Below, in pieces: positions 7,527 through 15,971 of a stretch of 45,596 nt of DNA. Both the position numbers and the translations under genes were made by a program. The stretch is from the NCBI GenBank assembly GCA_017446585.1, contig JAFSQL010000002.1, forward strand, positions 93,084 through 138,679, written 5' to 3'. Positions within the stretch are counted from its first letter, which is position 1; every line of letters begins with the position of its first letter. Source of the stretch: Paludibacteraceae bacterium. Its GTDB lineage: Bacteria; Bacteroidota; Bacteroidia; Bacteroidales; Paludibacteraceae. The notes under the pieces were generated by a model. The model worked only from the letters and a program-made list of their open reading frames with translations. It was not told the origin of the DNA and made no database searches.

Positions 7527-8966
7527 ATGGAAGAAATTCTTTTGCGACTATTCACCCAGACACTTGGAGAGCAGGCGGACACGATAACGAAACTGCCCGG
7601 GGCTGGTAGCAACCGCCACTACTACAGACTGAAATCGAAAAATCATGTCGCCATCGGAGTCATCGGAGAAGACGAGGAAGAAGACAAGACCTTCGTTTAC
7701 TTATCCCGACACTTTGAGAAACAAGGTCTCCCGACACCCAGAATCTTGGCGACGACGGACGACTGCAAGGCTTATCTTCAAGAAGACCTCGGTGACATGT
7801 CGCTGTTCGACTTCGTGAAAGGAGGCATCAGTCAACATGACTTCAACGCCGAGCAATGGGGAGCCATGGAGCGCAGCATTGGCATGCTGCCCAAGATTCA
7901 ATTTGAAGGGGCAAAAGGATTGGACTTCGGGAGGTGCTTTCCGCAAGCGGAATTTGACCGAAGGACAGTGATGTGGGACTTGAATTATTTTAAGTATTGC
8001 TTCTTGAAGTCCACGAAAGCCGCTTTTTTAGAGCCGAAGTTGGAAGACGACTTCGAACAACTTGCCAACGACTTGCTGGAGGACAACGAGCCAGGAACGC
8101 CAACGTTCCTGTATCGGGACTTTCAGTCACGCAACGTGATGATACAAAACGGGGAGCCCCGATTCATCGACTATCAAGGAGGCAGGCGCGGTCCCATCTA
8201 TTACGACGTGGCGTCGTTTGTGTTCCAAGCAAGGCTTCAACTGACAGGCGAACAGAGGGAGAAACTGATAGCGACCTATCTGAATGCGTTGCGTTCTTAT
8301 AGAAAGGTGGACGAAAACGAGTTCAAGGAGAAGTTGGTGCTGTTCGTCTTCTTCCGAATGCTTCAGACGCTTGGAGCGTACGGATACAGAGGATATTTCG
8401 AGAGGAAGGAAATCTTTTTGAACGCCATTCCAAGTGCCAAGGACAACTTGAAAACGTTCATGGAGGAACATGCGGACTACCTTGGCAACCGATACCCTTA
8501 CTTGTTTCACCTACTGCAAGTCATCACCCTCGACACGGACAAGAAAGAAGAGTCGTTTGACGGATTGTGCGTCGATGTCTATAGTTTCTCTTACAAGAAA
8601 GGCATTCCAGCGGACACGTCGGGCAATGGCGGAGGCTATGTCTTTGACTGCCGCGGCATGCACAACCCCGGTCGCTACGAGCAGTACAAGTCCATAACCG
8701 GACTGGACCAACCCGTCATCGACTACCTGTTGCAGCAGGGCGAGGTGCAACGCTTCCTGGCTCAGGTCTATGCCCTTGCCGACCCGCACGTACAACGCTA
8801 CATCGACCGTGGCTTCACGCACCTGTCGTTCGCCTTCGGCTGCACGGGCGGTCAGCACCGCTCCGTGTTCTGCGCCCAGAGCCTTGCGGAGCACCTGCAC
8901 AAGCAATTTCCAAACATTCGCGTGCGTCTCTGTCATCGCGAACGAGGCATCACCACCACATTCTAA
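7527..8966 (+). CDS. APH-fold sugar kinase fused to RapZ C-terminal domain (AmgK-like)
   Basis: A 479-residue fusion. Residues 1-330 are an aminoglycoside-phosphotransferase-like kinase: AGSNRHYYRL nucleotide loop near 27-36, catalytic YRDFQSRN with D198 and N203, and metal-binding D215 in IDYQGGRRGP. This resembles AmgK, the N-acetylmuramate/GlcNAc kinase of Pseudomonas cell-wall recycling. Residues 345-479 match the C-terminal half of RNase adaptor RapZ, including FGCTGGQHRSVF from 437. The RapZ N-terminal P-loop NTPase is missing. In E. coli the RapZ C-domain binds GlcN6P and small RNAs. A murU-like gene follows 12 bases later, supporting a MurNAc recycling role. Codon use changes near the domain junction: AGA/AGG and CGA dominate before about 8640, CGC after. 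Confidence 0.85.
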   Translation: MEEILLRLFTQTLGEQADTITKLPGAGSNRHYYRLKSKNHVAIGVIGEDEEEDKTFVYLSRHFEKQGLPTPRILATTDDCKAYLQEDLGDMSLFDFVKGGISQHDFNAEQWGAMERSIGMLPKIQFEGAKGLDFGRCFPQAEFDRRTVMWDLNYFKYCFLKSTKAAFLEPKLEDDFEQLANDLLEDNEPGTPTFLYRDFQSRNVMIQNGEPRFIDYQGGRRGPIYYDVASFVFQARLQLTGEQREKLIATYLNALRSYRKVDENEFKEKLVLFVFFRMLQTLGAYGYRGYFERKEIFLNAIPSAKDNLKTFMEEHADYLGNRYPYLFHLLQVITLDTDKKEESFDGLCVDVYSFSYKKGIPADTSGNGGGYVFDCRGMHNPGRYEQYKSITGLDQPVIDYLLQQGEVQRFLAQVYALADPHVQRYIDRGFTHLSFAFGCTGGQHRSVFCAQSLAEHLHKQFPNIRVRLCHRERGITTTF

Positions 8967-8978
8967 CCCTCTATCATC

Positions 8979-9716
8979 ATGAAAGCACTCATCTTTGCCG
9001 CCGGACTTGGCACACGACTCAAACCCCTCACGAACGACCGTCCCAAAGCCCTTGTGACGGTGAATGGCGTCACGCTGCTCGAGCATGTCATTCGGCGACT
9101 GAGCGCGCAGGGATTTGACGAGATAGTGATCAACGTGCACCACTTCGCCGACCTCATCATCGACTTCCTGCGACAGAAACACAACTTCGGACTCACCATC
9201 CACGTCTCGGATGAGCGTGACTGCCTGTTAGAGACAGGTGGCGGCATCAAAAAGGCGTTGCCGCTGCTCACGCAATCGGGCGAACAACCATTTCTGATTC
9301 ACAACGTTGACATACTGTCCAACGCTGACCTGCGCACCCTCTTCGAGGAGCACAGAGCCTCGGGTGCCGACGCCACGCTGCTCGTGAGTCAACGCAAATC
9401 GTCACGCAACCTCCTGTTCGACAACGACAAGCGACTGCGCGGATGGATGAACCTCGACACCCGACAGACTAAGCCCCGTGACTTTGACGACATGGAGTTG
9501 CGAGACCTTGACGGACGGGCGTTCTCGGGCATACACATCATCTCGCCAACGCTCTTCCGCGACTTCGACGCATGGCAAGGCAAATTCTCCGTCATTGACT
9601 TCTACCTCTCGCTGGTGGAGAGCCGCATGATCAAGGCGAGCGAACAAGAAGGGTTGCACCTCATTGACGTAGGCAAACTCGAGAACTTGGAACAAGCCGC
9701 CCGCTTCTTGGCGTGA
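8979..9716 (+). CDS. MurU-like sugar-1-phosphate nucleotidyltransferase
   Basis: A 245-residue nucleotidyltransferase. The signature AAGLGTRLKPLTNDRPKALV (residues 7-26) binds the nucleotide, and LIHNVDILS near 105-113 carries the metal-binding Asp. It would join NTP and a sugar 1-phosphate, giving an NDP-sugar and pyrophosphate. Alone it could be a mannose-1-phosphate guanylyltransferase. Its position directly behind an AmgK-like kinase makes MurU (MurNAc-1-phosphate uridylyltransferase), which returns MurNAc to UDP-MurNAc, the better guess. It is the last gene of the rightward run and converges on ade. Substrate is inferred from context. Confidence 0.82.
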   Translation: MKALIFAAGLGTRLKPLTNDRPKALVTVNGVTLLEHVIRRLSAQGFDEIVINVHHFADLIIDFLRQKHNFGLTIHVSDERDCLLETGGGIKKALPLLTQSGEQPFLIHNVDILSNADLRTLFEEHRASGADATLLVSQRKSSRNLLFDNDKRLRGWMNLDTRQTKPRDFDDMELRDLDGRAFSGIHIISPTLFRDFDAWQGKFSVIDFYLSLVESRMIKASEQEGLHLIDVGKLENLEQAARFLA

Positions 9717-9780
9717 CAACGAACACCCGTATAATTGAAAAACGCCGTAACGACTTCAAGAGCGAGCAGTGAGAGCGGAT

Positions 9781-9816
9781 GCGTTATTCCACCCATGAGC
9801 GTTATTCCACCCATGA
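9781..9816 (+). repeat. 18-bp perfect tandem repeat at the ade stop codon
   Basis: GCGTTATTCCACCCATGA occurs twice in a row (9781-9798 and 9799-9816). On the minus strand the unit encodes the last residues of adenine deaminase and its TAA stop, so the second copy lies just past the stop. Confidence 0.92.
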
Positions 9817-11415
9817 GAAGGAGGAGTAGCGGAAAAGCCCCCGCTCGCCTATCTTGAGTTCGGGAATCACCAGCAGCGACAGGAAAGACAACTGCATAAA
9901 GGCATACGGAATCTTGCAACCATCGAATTGCAGGATGGCATTCAGTTCGTCACAATGGCGAGCGATATTAGAAACATCGTCATCAGACATCAAACCACCC
10001 ACGGGCAACGGTAACACTCGTGACCTACCGTCAGCAGAGCCAACCGCCAAGCCACCCTTGTGACGCACCACCTCATTGATGGCGGTTACCAGCGCCGCAT
10101 CGCTCACGCCCGCGGCAATGATGTTGTGACTGTCATGCGACACGCTTGCAGCAAACGCCAAGGTGCGTATTCCGAAGCCCCGCACCCAAGCTACTTGCGG
10201 ACGACTGTCCGCCCTGTAGCGATTGAGATAGACGAGTTTGAGGACATCGGCGGACAAGTCCGACTCCATGTTGGAGGTCGTGGTTGTAGGAACGTAGCAC
10301 CCCTCGCCCGTGTGCAGATTACCACCGTCGAGTTCCAGCACCGTCTCCGCCTCACCCGCAGTGACACCGCGACGCAGGTCGTTCAAGCCAATCTCACCCC
10401 GCACGAAGCAGTTGACAATGGGATGGTCGCCATGAGCGGGTACCGCCTTGGCAGAGAAACGCGAGTTGCGCAGTTCGAGACACTCGAAAGAAGTCAGGTC
10501 ACGCACAATCTGGAAATCGGCACGGTCGCCGACACGCAGCAACCCGATATCCAATCCCCAATGCTCAACGGCATTGACGCTCGCCATGCGAATGACGTCG
10601 TAAAGGTCGTGACCGTCAGCCACGGCACGACGCACGATGCGGTCAATATGACCCTCGAACATCAATTGGTCGGGGTGACTGTCGTCGGTGCAGAACATGC
10701 AGCGGTCAGGAGCAATGTCAATGAGCGCATGGAGAGCGGCGTAGTTGCGCGCCGCGCTACCCTCACGAATCAAGATTTTCATGCCCGCTTGCAACTTCTC
10801 CTTCGCCTCGGTCAATGTGGAACACTCATGGTCGGTGGCAATGCCTTCGGACACATAACGTCGAAGATCATCGCCCGACAGCGACGGTGCATGTCCATCT
10901 ATAGGCAAACCGCAAGCACGAGCGGCACGAAGCTTGGTCAACACCTCCTCATCGCCACCCAACACCCCCGGCACGTTCATCATCTCGCTCAATCCGACGA
11001 ACTTGCCACAACGCGCCAAACGTGACGTAGCAGGACCATCAATGACCGCGCCTGCATTGTCCAAAGGCGTGGCGGGCACACAGGACGGGATGGTCCAAAA
11101 GAACGTCACGGGAGAGTTCTCTCCGTTTTTCATCATCCACTCGATGCCACTCTCGCCAACGACATTGGCTATCTCGTGCGGGTCGGTGACCACCGCAATG
11201 GTGCCATGGCGTGACGTGGCCTCGGCAAAGCGTCGCGGCGTGAGCATGCTGCTCTCGACATGCACGTGGGCATCAATCCATCCAGGCAAGATATAATGAT
11301 TCGGCCCGACAGAGTCACGGCGCATCTCGACAATACGCCCAGCGTCGGTCACGATGGCAACTCCATACTGCTCCCTACGCCACACATCAACCAGAATGCC
11401 TTTTGTCACTTCCAT
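9802..11415 (-). CDS. ade: Adenine deaminase
   Basis: A 537-residue amidohydrolase that converts adenine to hypoxanthine and ammonia for purine salvage. Metal-ligand motifs are present: GWIDAHVHVESS near 45-56, the GLSEMMNVPGVL segment, DGHAP, and EGIATDHECST, plus TDDSHPDQL, matching bacterial Ade rather than the adenosine-deaminase-type enzymes. The C-terminal domain includes GVSHDSHNI-like ASVSHDSHNI and ALVTAINEVVRHKGGLAV, also typical. It is the last gene of the leftward yihY-tilS-ade run, starting 12 bases after tilS. A tandem duplication sits at its stop. Purine enzymes guaA and purB are elsewhere in the window but not linked to it. Confidence 0.94.
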   Translation of the reverse strand: MEVTKGILVDVWRREQYGVAIVTDAGRIVEMRRDSVGPNHYILPGWIDAHVHVESSMLTPRRFAEATSRHGTIAVVTDPHEIANVVGESGIEWMMKNGENSPVTFFWTIPSCVPATPLDNAGAVIDGPATSRLARCGKFVGLSEMMNVPGVLGGDEEVLTKLRAARACGLPIDGHAPSLSGDDLRRYVSEGIATDHECSTLTEAKEKLQAGMKILIREGSAARNYAALHALIDIAPDRCMFCTDDSHPDQLMFEGHIDRIVRRAVADGHDLYDVIRMASVNAVEHWGLDIGLLRVGDRADFQIVRDLTSFECLELRNSRFSAKAVPAHGDHPIVNCFVRGEIGLNDLRRGVTAGEAETVLELDGGNLHTGEGCYVPTTTTSNMESDLSADVLKLVYLNRYRADSRPQVAWVRGFGIRTLAFAASVSHDSHNIIAAGVSDAALVTAINEVVRHKGGLAVGSADGRSRVLPLPVGGLMSDDDVSNIARHCDELNAILQFDGCKIPYAFMQLSFLSLLVIPELKIGERGLFRYSSFSWVE

Positions 11416-11427
11416 ATCTTAAAAACA

Positions 11428-12669
11428 CTATGATGATTGGGAATCATGATTATCTTCCTCCACGAGCCGCACTTCCACCACCCGACGCGTGGAGGAGGAG
11501 ACAGAGACACGATGGTCGGCACGAAGCCCGACAACCCAGACGATGCGTCCTTCGCCATCGGTGACAACCATGACCTCGTCCTTCGCCGTCAGAGGAATCT
11601 TCTTGTCGGCAAGCAGGTCGCTCACCTTCTTGCGCCGTCCGTCCATGCCATAAGGGCAGAACACGTCGCCCACCTGCCAAGGACGCAGGAGGAGCGGAAG
11701 GCGTATCTTGTCAGCATCGGCGAGCAGAACGGTGTCAGAAAAGACCTCCGAGGCACGACGATCACGCTCCTCAACACTCAAACGATAAGAAACGCGGGAA
11801 CGAGAACGCGGTTGCACCTGAATCTCTCCCCTATTGACCAAAGCCGTGTAGTCAGCACTTGTGAACAACGCCCCCGTGCGGTTAGCCGACAATGCAGCAC
11901 GCATCTGACGTATCTGAGTGCGGTTGAAACCATAGGCGGAATAGGTGTCGAAGAATGCGCTGTCATCACGCAGGTTCTCAATCGTGCGCAAGAGCAACGC
12001 GCGCGCCTGCGGCTCAATCTTCTCCATGAGAGGGAGAAGCCACAAGCGCACCTTATTGCGTTTGCAGTCAGGCTGGAGGTTGGTGCTGTCGGTCACGAAA
12101 TCCCATCCGTGAGACGCCATGGAACGCAGAATCTCATCGCGACGCACACAGAGCAAAGGTCGAATCACACGGCCCCGAACGGGTTCCATGCCACACAACC
12201 CCTTCAGTCCCGTGCCACGAAGCATGTTGAGAAGAACCGTTTCGATGTTGTCGTCGGCATGATGAGCCACGGCTATGGCTTCCGCCCCCGAAGACTGTCG
12301 CATGCGCTCGAACCACTCGTAGCGTTGCTCACGCGCCGCCATCTCGATGGAGACACCATGGGTCGAGGCGTAAGAGCGCGTGTCGAAATGCTCGATCAGC
12401 AAGGAGACCTTGAGCACGGAACAGAGGTCACGCACGAAGCGTTCGTCACGGTCGCTCTCCTCCGCCCTCAAATGGAAGTTGCAATGCGCCACCACGCAGT
12501 CATAGCCCAAAGCGACGAGACAGCGCAATAAGAAAACCGAGTCGGCACCGCCACTCACCGCGACGAGCAACCGACTGCCAACGGACGGCATCCGCGACTG
12601 GCGCATATATTGAGAAATCCTATTTAAGAGCAAGGACGACAAAACTTTCGGAGAAAAAAAGAATCTCAC
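11428..12669 (-). CDS. tilS: tRNA(Ile)-lysidine synthase
   Basis: This PP-loop ATPase modifies the wobble cytidine of tRNA-Ile(CAU) to lysidine, so that it reads AUA. The PP-loop LLVAVSGGADSVFLL, then HCNFHLRAEESDRDERFVRDLC, VAHHADDNIETVLLNMLRGTGLKGLCGM and VRRDEIL match TilS; the C-terminal third (LLRPWQVGDVFCPYGMDGRRKKVSDLLADKKIP) is the substrate-binding domain. The open frame extends to 12765, overlapping yihY by 79 bases, but those residues look unlike TilS. GTG at 12669 (413 residues, 17-base gap) is my choice; TTG 12642 is an alternative. The gene is normally essential. Confidence 0.9.
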   Translation of the reverse strand: MRFFFSPKVLSSLLLNRISQYMRQSRMPSVGSRLLVAVSGGADSVFLLRCLVALGYDCVVAHCNFHLRAEESDRDERFVRDLCSVLKVSLLIEHFDTRSYASTHGVSIEMAAREQRYEWFERMRQSSGAEAIAVAHHADDNIETVLLNMLRGTGLKGLCGMEPVRGRVIRPLLCVRRDEILRSMASHGWDFVTDSTNLQPDCKRNKVRLWLLPLMEKIEPQARALLLRTIENLRDDSAFFDTYSAYGFNRTQIRQMRAALSANRTGALFTSADYTALVNRGEIQVQPRSRSRVSYRLSVEERDRRASEVFSDTVLLADADKIRLPLLLRPWQVGDVFCPYGMDGRRKKVSDLLADKKIPLTAKDEVMVVTDGEGRIVWVVGLRADHRVSVSSSTRRVVEVRLVEEDNHDSQSS

Positions 12670-12686
12670 ATTCTTATGATTGCATA

Positions 12687-14093
12687 TCACGCACAGACAT
12701 CCTTCACCAACACCTCGCCTTGCCCCTTGACCGCGTCGTCGAGCGAACGCATCACTTTCCAACACTTCGCGAAGACTTCACCTGTCACTCCGTCAGCCTC
12801 ATCGCCAAAGCATTCGCCCCGACGCACATTCCCGATTGACTCCACCCCCACCTTGCGCAAATGCAACAACAAATCAGCCACGCTCAGGCGAGAAACGTCA
12901 ACCGCCGGATAGTAACGACGCTCACCGCTCTTTTCCTCCTCCTCGAACACCAACAAACCATTGTCGTGCAACTCGTTGAGAATGGATCGCACCACCTTCA
13001 TCGGCAAACTGCTTTCACGCGCCACATCGCCGTCGGACAAAGCCCGCTCGCCGCCGACAAAGCGTCGTACCACCATCACCATCAACGACAAGCACAGGAA
13101 CTCGCGGTAACGGATAGACATGTGTCGCACATCGGCATCAAAACGATAATCGTCGGCATGTTGCACCGCGTAGGACAACTCCGCTCCCAACAACACTATG
13201 AGCCACGAAATTTGCAACCACAACAGGAGCAACGGGAAAACGGCAAAGGCACCATAGACCGCATTATAGGAAGAAAGGTAAGCCTGACCATTGATATACA
13301 AAAATTGGAATATCTGAAATGCGATGCCTGTCACCACGCCTGCAATGAGCGCCGAAGACACCTTGACCTTCGTGTTCGGGAAAATCATGAACACCGCCGT
13401 GAACATGAGGATGTTGATGACATAGGGCAACGTCTTGATGCCACGCACCAACCAGACGCTCAACATGCCGAACACATATTCATCGGAGAAGGTAGAGACC
13501 AAGAACATCGAGATGCCACTGCTGGCTACCAACAAGACAGGCAGCGTCAGCATCATGGAAAAATAGGTCGTGAACTGACGCAGGTAGTTGCGTGATTTCT
13601 TCACCTGCCAGATGTCGTTGAAAATCTTCTCAACCCTGCTGAACGCAGACATCACTGACCAGAGCAACATGACCACACCCACTCCGACAAACACGCCTCC
13701 GCTGGCACGGTTCAGATAATTCTCCACAAACCCCATCACCATCCCCGTCAACGCACCATCGCCACCAGACGCTCCGCCATTCATTGACTTGAGCAACATT
13801 TCCTGAACGCCGAAGCCCCGTCCAAGAGCCAACAGCAACGCCATCACAGGAACAATGGCAAACAGCGTGTAATAGACCAAGGCACTCGCTTTTATCATCA
13901 AACGGTCCTCGGTGAACCCTCTGACCGCCAACACCAAAACCTGAACCGTCCGAACAAGCCGAGCCTTGCCCTTGCCCAATTCACCCTCCGTCAATCGCCA
14001 AATGCCTACCGTCAAGAACCACGGCAACCAACGAATGAGCCCCAAGAGACCCTTGCCACGCTTTTCGTCGCCTAACCTTTTTCCGAATAACAT
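12687..14093 (-). CDS. YihY/BrkB-family membrane protein with C-terminal winged-helix-like region
   Basis: A 468-residue protein. Residues about 55-330 are the YihY membrane domain with about six hydrophobic segments (ASALVYYTLFAIVPVMALLLALG at the start; AVYGAFAVFPLLLLWLQISWLIVLLGAELSY at the end). The family was once named RNase BN by mistake; it is now treated as a transporter-like membrane family of unknown role. Residues about 344-405 (LSDGDVARESSLPMKVVRSILNELHDNGLLVF followed by a charged wing) look like a winged-helix domain, an extension found in some Bacteroidetes members. It is the first protein gene of the yihY-tilS-ade run, 56 bases after the rnpB 3' end. Confidence 0.85.
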   Translation of the reverse strand: MLFGKRLGDEKRGKGLLGLIRWLPWFLTVGIWRLTEGELGKGKARLVRTVQVLVLAVRGFTEDRLMIKASALVYYTLFAIVPVMALLLALGRGFGVQEMLLKSMNGGASGGDGALTGMVMGFVENYLNRASGGVFVGVGVVMLLWSVMSAFSRVEKIFNDIWQVKKSRNYLRQFTTYFSMMLTLPVLLVASSGISMFLVSTFSDEYVFGMLSVWLVRGIKTLPYVINILMFTAVFMIFPNTKVKVSSALIAGVVTGIAFQIFQFLYINGQAYLSSYNAVYGAFAVFPLLLLWLQISWLIVLLGAELSYAVQHADDYRFDADVRHMSIRYREFLCLSLMVMVVRRFVGGERALSDGDVARESSLPMKVVRSILNELHDNGLLVFEEEEKSGERRYYPAVDVSRLSVADLLLHLRKVGVESIGNVRRGECFGDEADGVTGEVFAKCWKVMRSLDDAVKGQGEVLVKDVCA

Positions 14094-14149
14094 AGAATAA
14101 AAATTTGCCTGTTCACTTCAAACTAAAAAAATGTGAGAGAATGGCAACT

Positions 14150-14588
14150 CGACATAGGTGGGTTATAAGCCGCGTTCTGTACTTGTTTTCGCTTCACACG
14201 GTCTATCAAAGACCGAAATCGGCGCAAAAACAGCGCTTGTCATTTATCTACGGCAATGGTCACCCATTGCCTGAATCTATCTACCCCCCGGCAGAAAACG
14301 GACGGGCAGCCCTATGCCGGTATACGCGATATTTCAACATGCGGAGCGCGCATGTCGTCCGTCACCGAACGACATCGTGAGCTCTTACCTCACGTTCTCA
14401 CCCTTACCCGAGAGCATGGCGGTCACCCACCATGGTTCGGGCGGTCATTCTCTTCCGCGCTTGCCGAACCTTTCGGTCCCCTTCCCGTTAGGAAGCGCAT
14501 CGCCCTGTGTTGCGCGGACTTTCCTCTTTCGGACACAATCCGAAAGCGACAAGCCACCCACCAACTCCTGCGAGTTACCGTTCCCCCA
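14150..14588 (-). ncRNA. rnpB: RNase P RNA (class A)
   Basis: The minus strand holds the catalytic RNA of RNase P, which trims the 5' leader of pre-tRNAs. The universal core GAGGAAAGTCCG lies at 14526-14515, followed by ACAGGGCG (14508-14501). The 3' universal segment ACAGAACGCGG lies at 14180-14170. The ends pair as helix P1: GGTGGGT at 14562-14556 with ACCCACC at 14163-14157. The 5' end is set about eight bases past a TAAATTTG -7 element and is approximate by some 20 bases. Open reading frames over this stretch are shadows. It explains most of the 658-base gap between yihY and the lipoprotein gene. Confidence 0.93.
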
Positions 14589-14595
14589 CAATTTG

Positions 14596-14603
14596 CAAAT
14601 TTA
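14596..14603 (-). promoter_or_regulatory. Likely -7 element of the rnpB promoter
   Basis: TAAATTTG on the minus strand fits the Bacteroidetes -7 consensus TAnnTTTG and lies just upstream of the expected rnpB start. No TTG was found at the usual distance upstream, so the -33 element is weak or absent. Confidence 0.55.
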
Positions 14604-14678
14604 GAAAATATTCCTTTAATCGACTTTTTCACATCACTCCTTAAATAAGTATAAGGCGCATTTTTTTCGCATATTGCA

Positions 14679-14707
14679 TTGTAAAACATTAACATTGTTT
14701 ATATTTG
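14679..14707 (+). promoter_or_regulatory. Bacteroidetes-type promoter before the lipoprotein gene
   Basis: TTG at 14679-14681, an 18-base spacer and TATATTTG at 14700-14707 match the Bacteroidetes -33/-7 consensus. It lies 43 bases upstream of the ATG at 14751 and diverges from rnpB. Confidence 0.7.
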
Positions 14708-14750
14708 CAAAAGTTAACCGAACATTAAACTTTAAGAAAGATAACAAATT

Positions 14751-15917
14751 ATGAAGAGTCACCTCATTCTTGGATTGGTCATGATGATTATGGGAACTGC
14801 AGCCATGACATCATGCGTAGATGAAGACCTCGACGTAAAAAAAATGTCAAACACGCTGCAAATCGGCCAAGGTTTCGGCGTACCAGCCGGTACAGCTGAA
14901 TTTTCGATTATGGACTTGTTGGACAAATATGACAAGGAGAACAACCCTTCGTTCAACATAGCCACCTATCCTGACGGCTCCATTATTTTTGAGTACACGA
15001 GCGACCTCAAACTGCCAAACCCGCTGAAGTACAAACCAGATGTCTTGCCATCACCACTTCCAGACTCGGTGGTATTGCCCGTCGTTTCCGCCACGATAAA
15101 TTATGACATGATGAACCAATTGCCAGACGGATGTATCATCAAACCTCACCAACCTTACATGACAATCGAAAAGACCAACACGGTGATACCACACGTTTCA
15201 GCAAAATTGTCAAGCATTCAAGCCACGGGCACGAGCGGCATCATGACTTGCACGTATGACAAACAAATAAATCTGCTAACGACCGACACGATTTGGGGCG
15301 GTGTGAAAAACCCACAATCCTTTGCGGACATGATGGCAGACCCTGCAGTGGAAAGTTACACCATTAACTTCGAGGTCAAAGCAAAACTTGACGCGACGGC
15401 AAAAGTGGATGATGACTCGCTCGAGATGAAAAGCAAAATATGTTTCCCTATTTGGTTAGACGCAAACAGTTACATCACCTATGCGGATACCATCAAGGAT
15501 TTCGATATGGGCGACTTGACGGACAACGACTTTTTGAACACCGCGGTTCTCGCTTGCGAAATAAACAACAGCATGCCTTTTGACGTGTCGCTGACCTTCA
15601 CCATGCTGGACGCATCATTCAACCCAATCACGACCGCGGGAACATACAAGAAACACCACATCCAAAGCGCCACGGTTGACGCAAGCGGCAACGTGACAGC
15701 ACCAACGGTGGAAACGATAAAAGTTTTCCAATATGATGAATTGTTGCGTCAAGACCTCAAGAACACGAAGCATTTGAAGATTCAATTTGAACTTCCAAAA
15801 CAAGAAACCGCAACAAAATCATATACGGCAAATCCTATCCAACTGCGAACGAGCAACAAGATAGGTGTGAAGGCGTGGATATACACCAACGATGGCATTA
15901 TCATCAACAAAGAATAA
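14751..15917 (+). CDS. Lipoprotein of unknown function
   Basis: A 388-residue protein I do not recognise. Residues 1-21 are a lipoprotein signal peptide, with lipidated Cys22 in the box AMTSC. The residues after it (VDEDLD) are acidic, which fits the Bacteroidetes lipoprotein export signal for surface display. The rest looks beta-rich and lacks Cys-rich or enzyme-like motifs; there are several Asp/Asn/Thr-rich loops. It has its own promoter and is followed after 54 bases by the DUF5723-OmpA gene, suggesting the two act together at the outer membrane. No function is claimed. Confidence 0.75.
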   Translation: MKSHLILGLVMMIMGTAAMTSCVDEDLDVKKMSNTLQIGQGFGVPAGTAEFSIMDLLDKYDKENNPSFNIATYPDGSIIFEYTSDLKLPNPLKYKPDVLPSPLPDSVVLPVVSATINYDMMNQLPDGCIIKPHQPYMTIEKTNTVIPHVSAKLSSIQATGTSGIMTCTYDKQINLLTTDTIWGGVKNPQSFADMMADPAVESYTINFEVKAKLDATAKVDDDSLEMKSKICFPIWLDANSYITYADTIKDFDMGDLTDNDFLNTAVLACEINNSMPFDVSLTFTMLDASFNPITTAGTYKKHHIQSATVDASGNVTAPTVETIKVFQYDELLRQDLKNTKHLKIQFELPKQETATKSYTANPIQLRTSNKIGVKAWIYTNDGIIINKE

Positions 15918-15971
15918 TCACAAGCGGCAGCATCTTCATTGAATGACCTTAGATAAAACTTTAGACAGAAT

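Noticed and set aside
10060-12531. Long plus-strand frames (321 and 364 codons) opposite ade and tilS
   Set aside because: They are antisense to two clearly recognised genes and translate to low-complexity, family-free sequence.
12670-12765. Upstream extension of tilS to ATG 12765
   Set aside because: It overlaps the yihY coding end by 79 bases and adds residues unlike TilS; GTG 12669 fits better.
12861-13595. A 244-codon plus-strand frame opposite yihY
   Set aside because: Gln/His/Arg-rich translation typical of a shadow frame; the minus-strand membrane protein is convincing.
14105-14695. Open reading frames of 90-130 codons on both strands between yihY and the lipoprotein gene
   Set aside because: The region is the RNase P RNA with conserved core segments and paired ends; the frames have no protein-like features.
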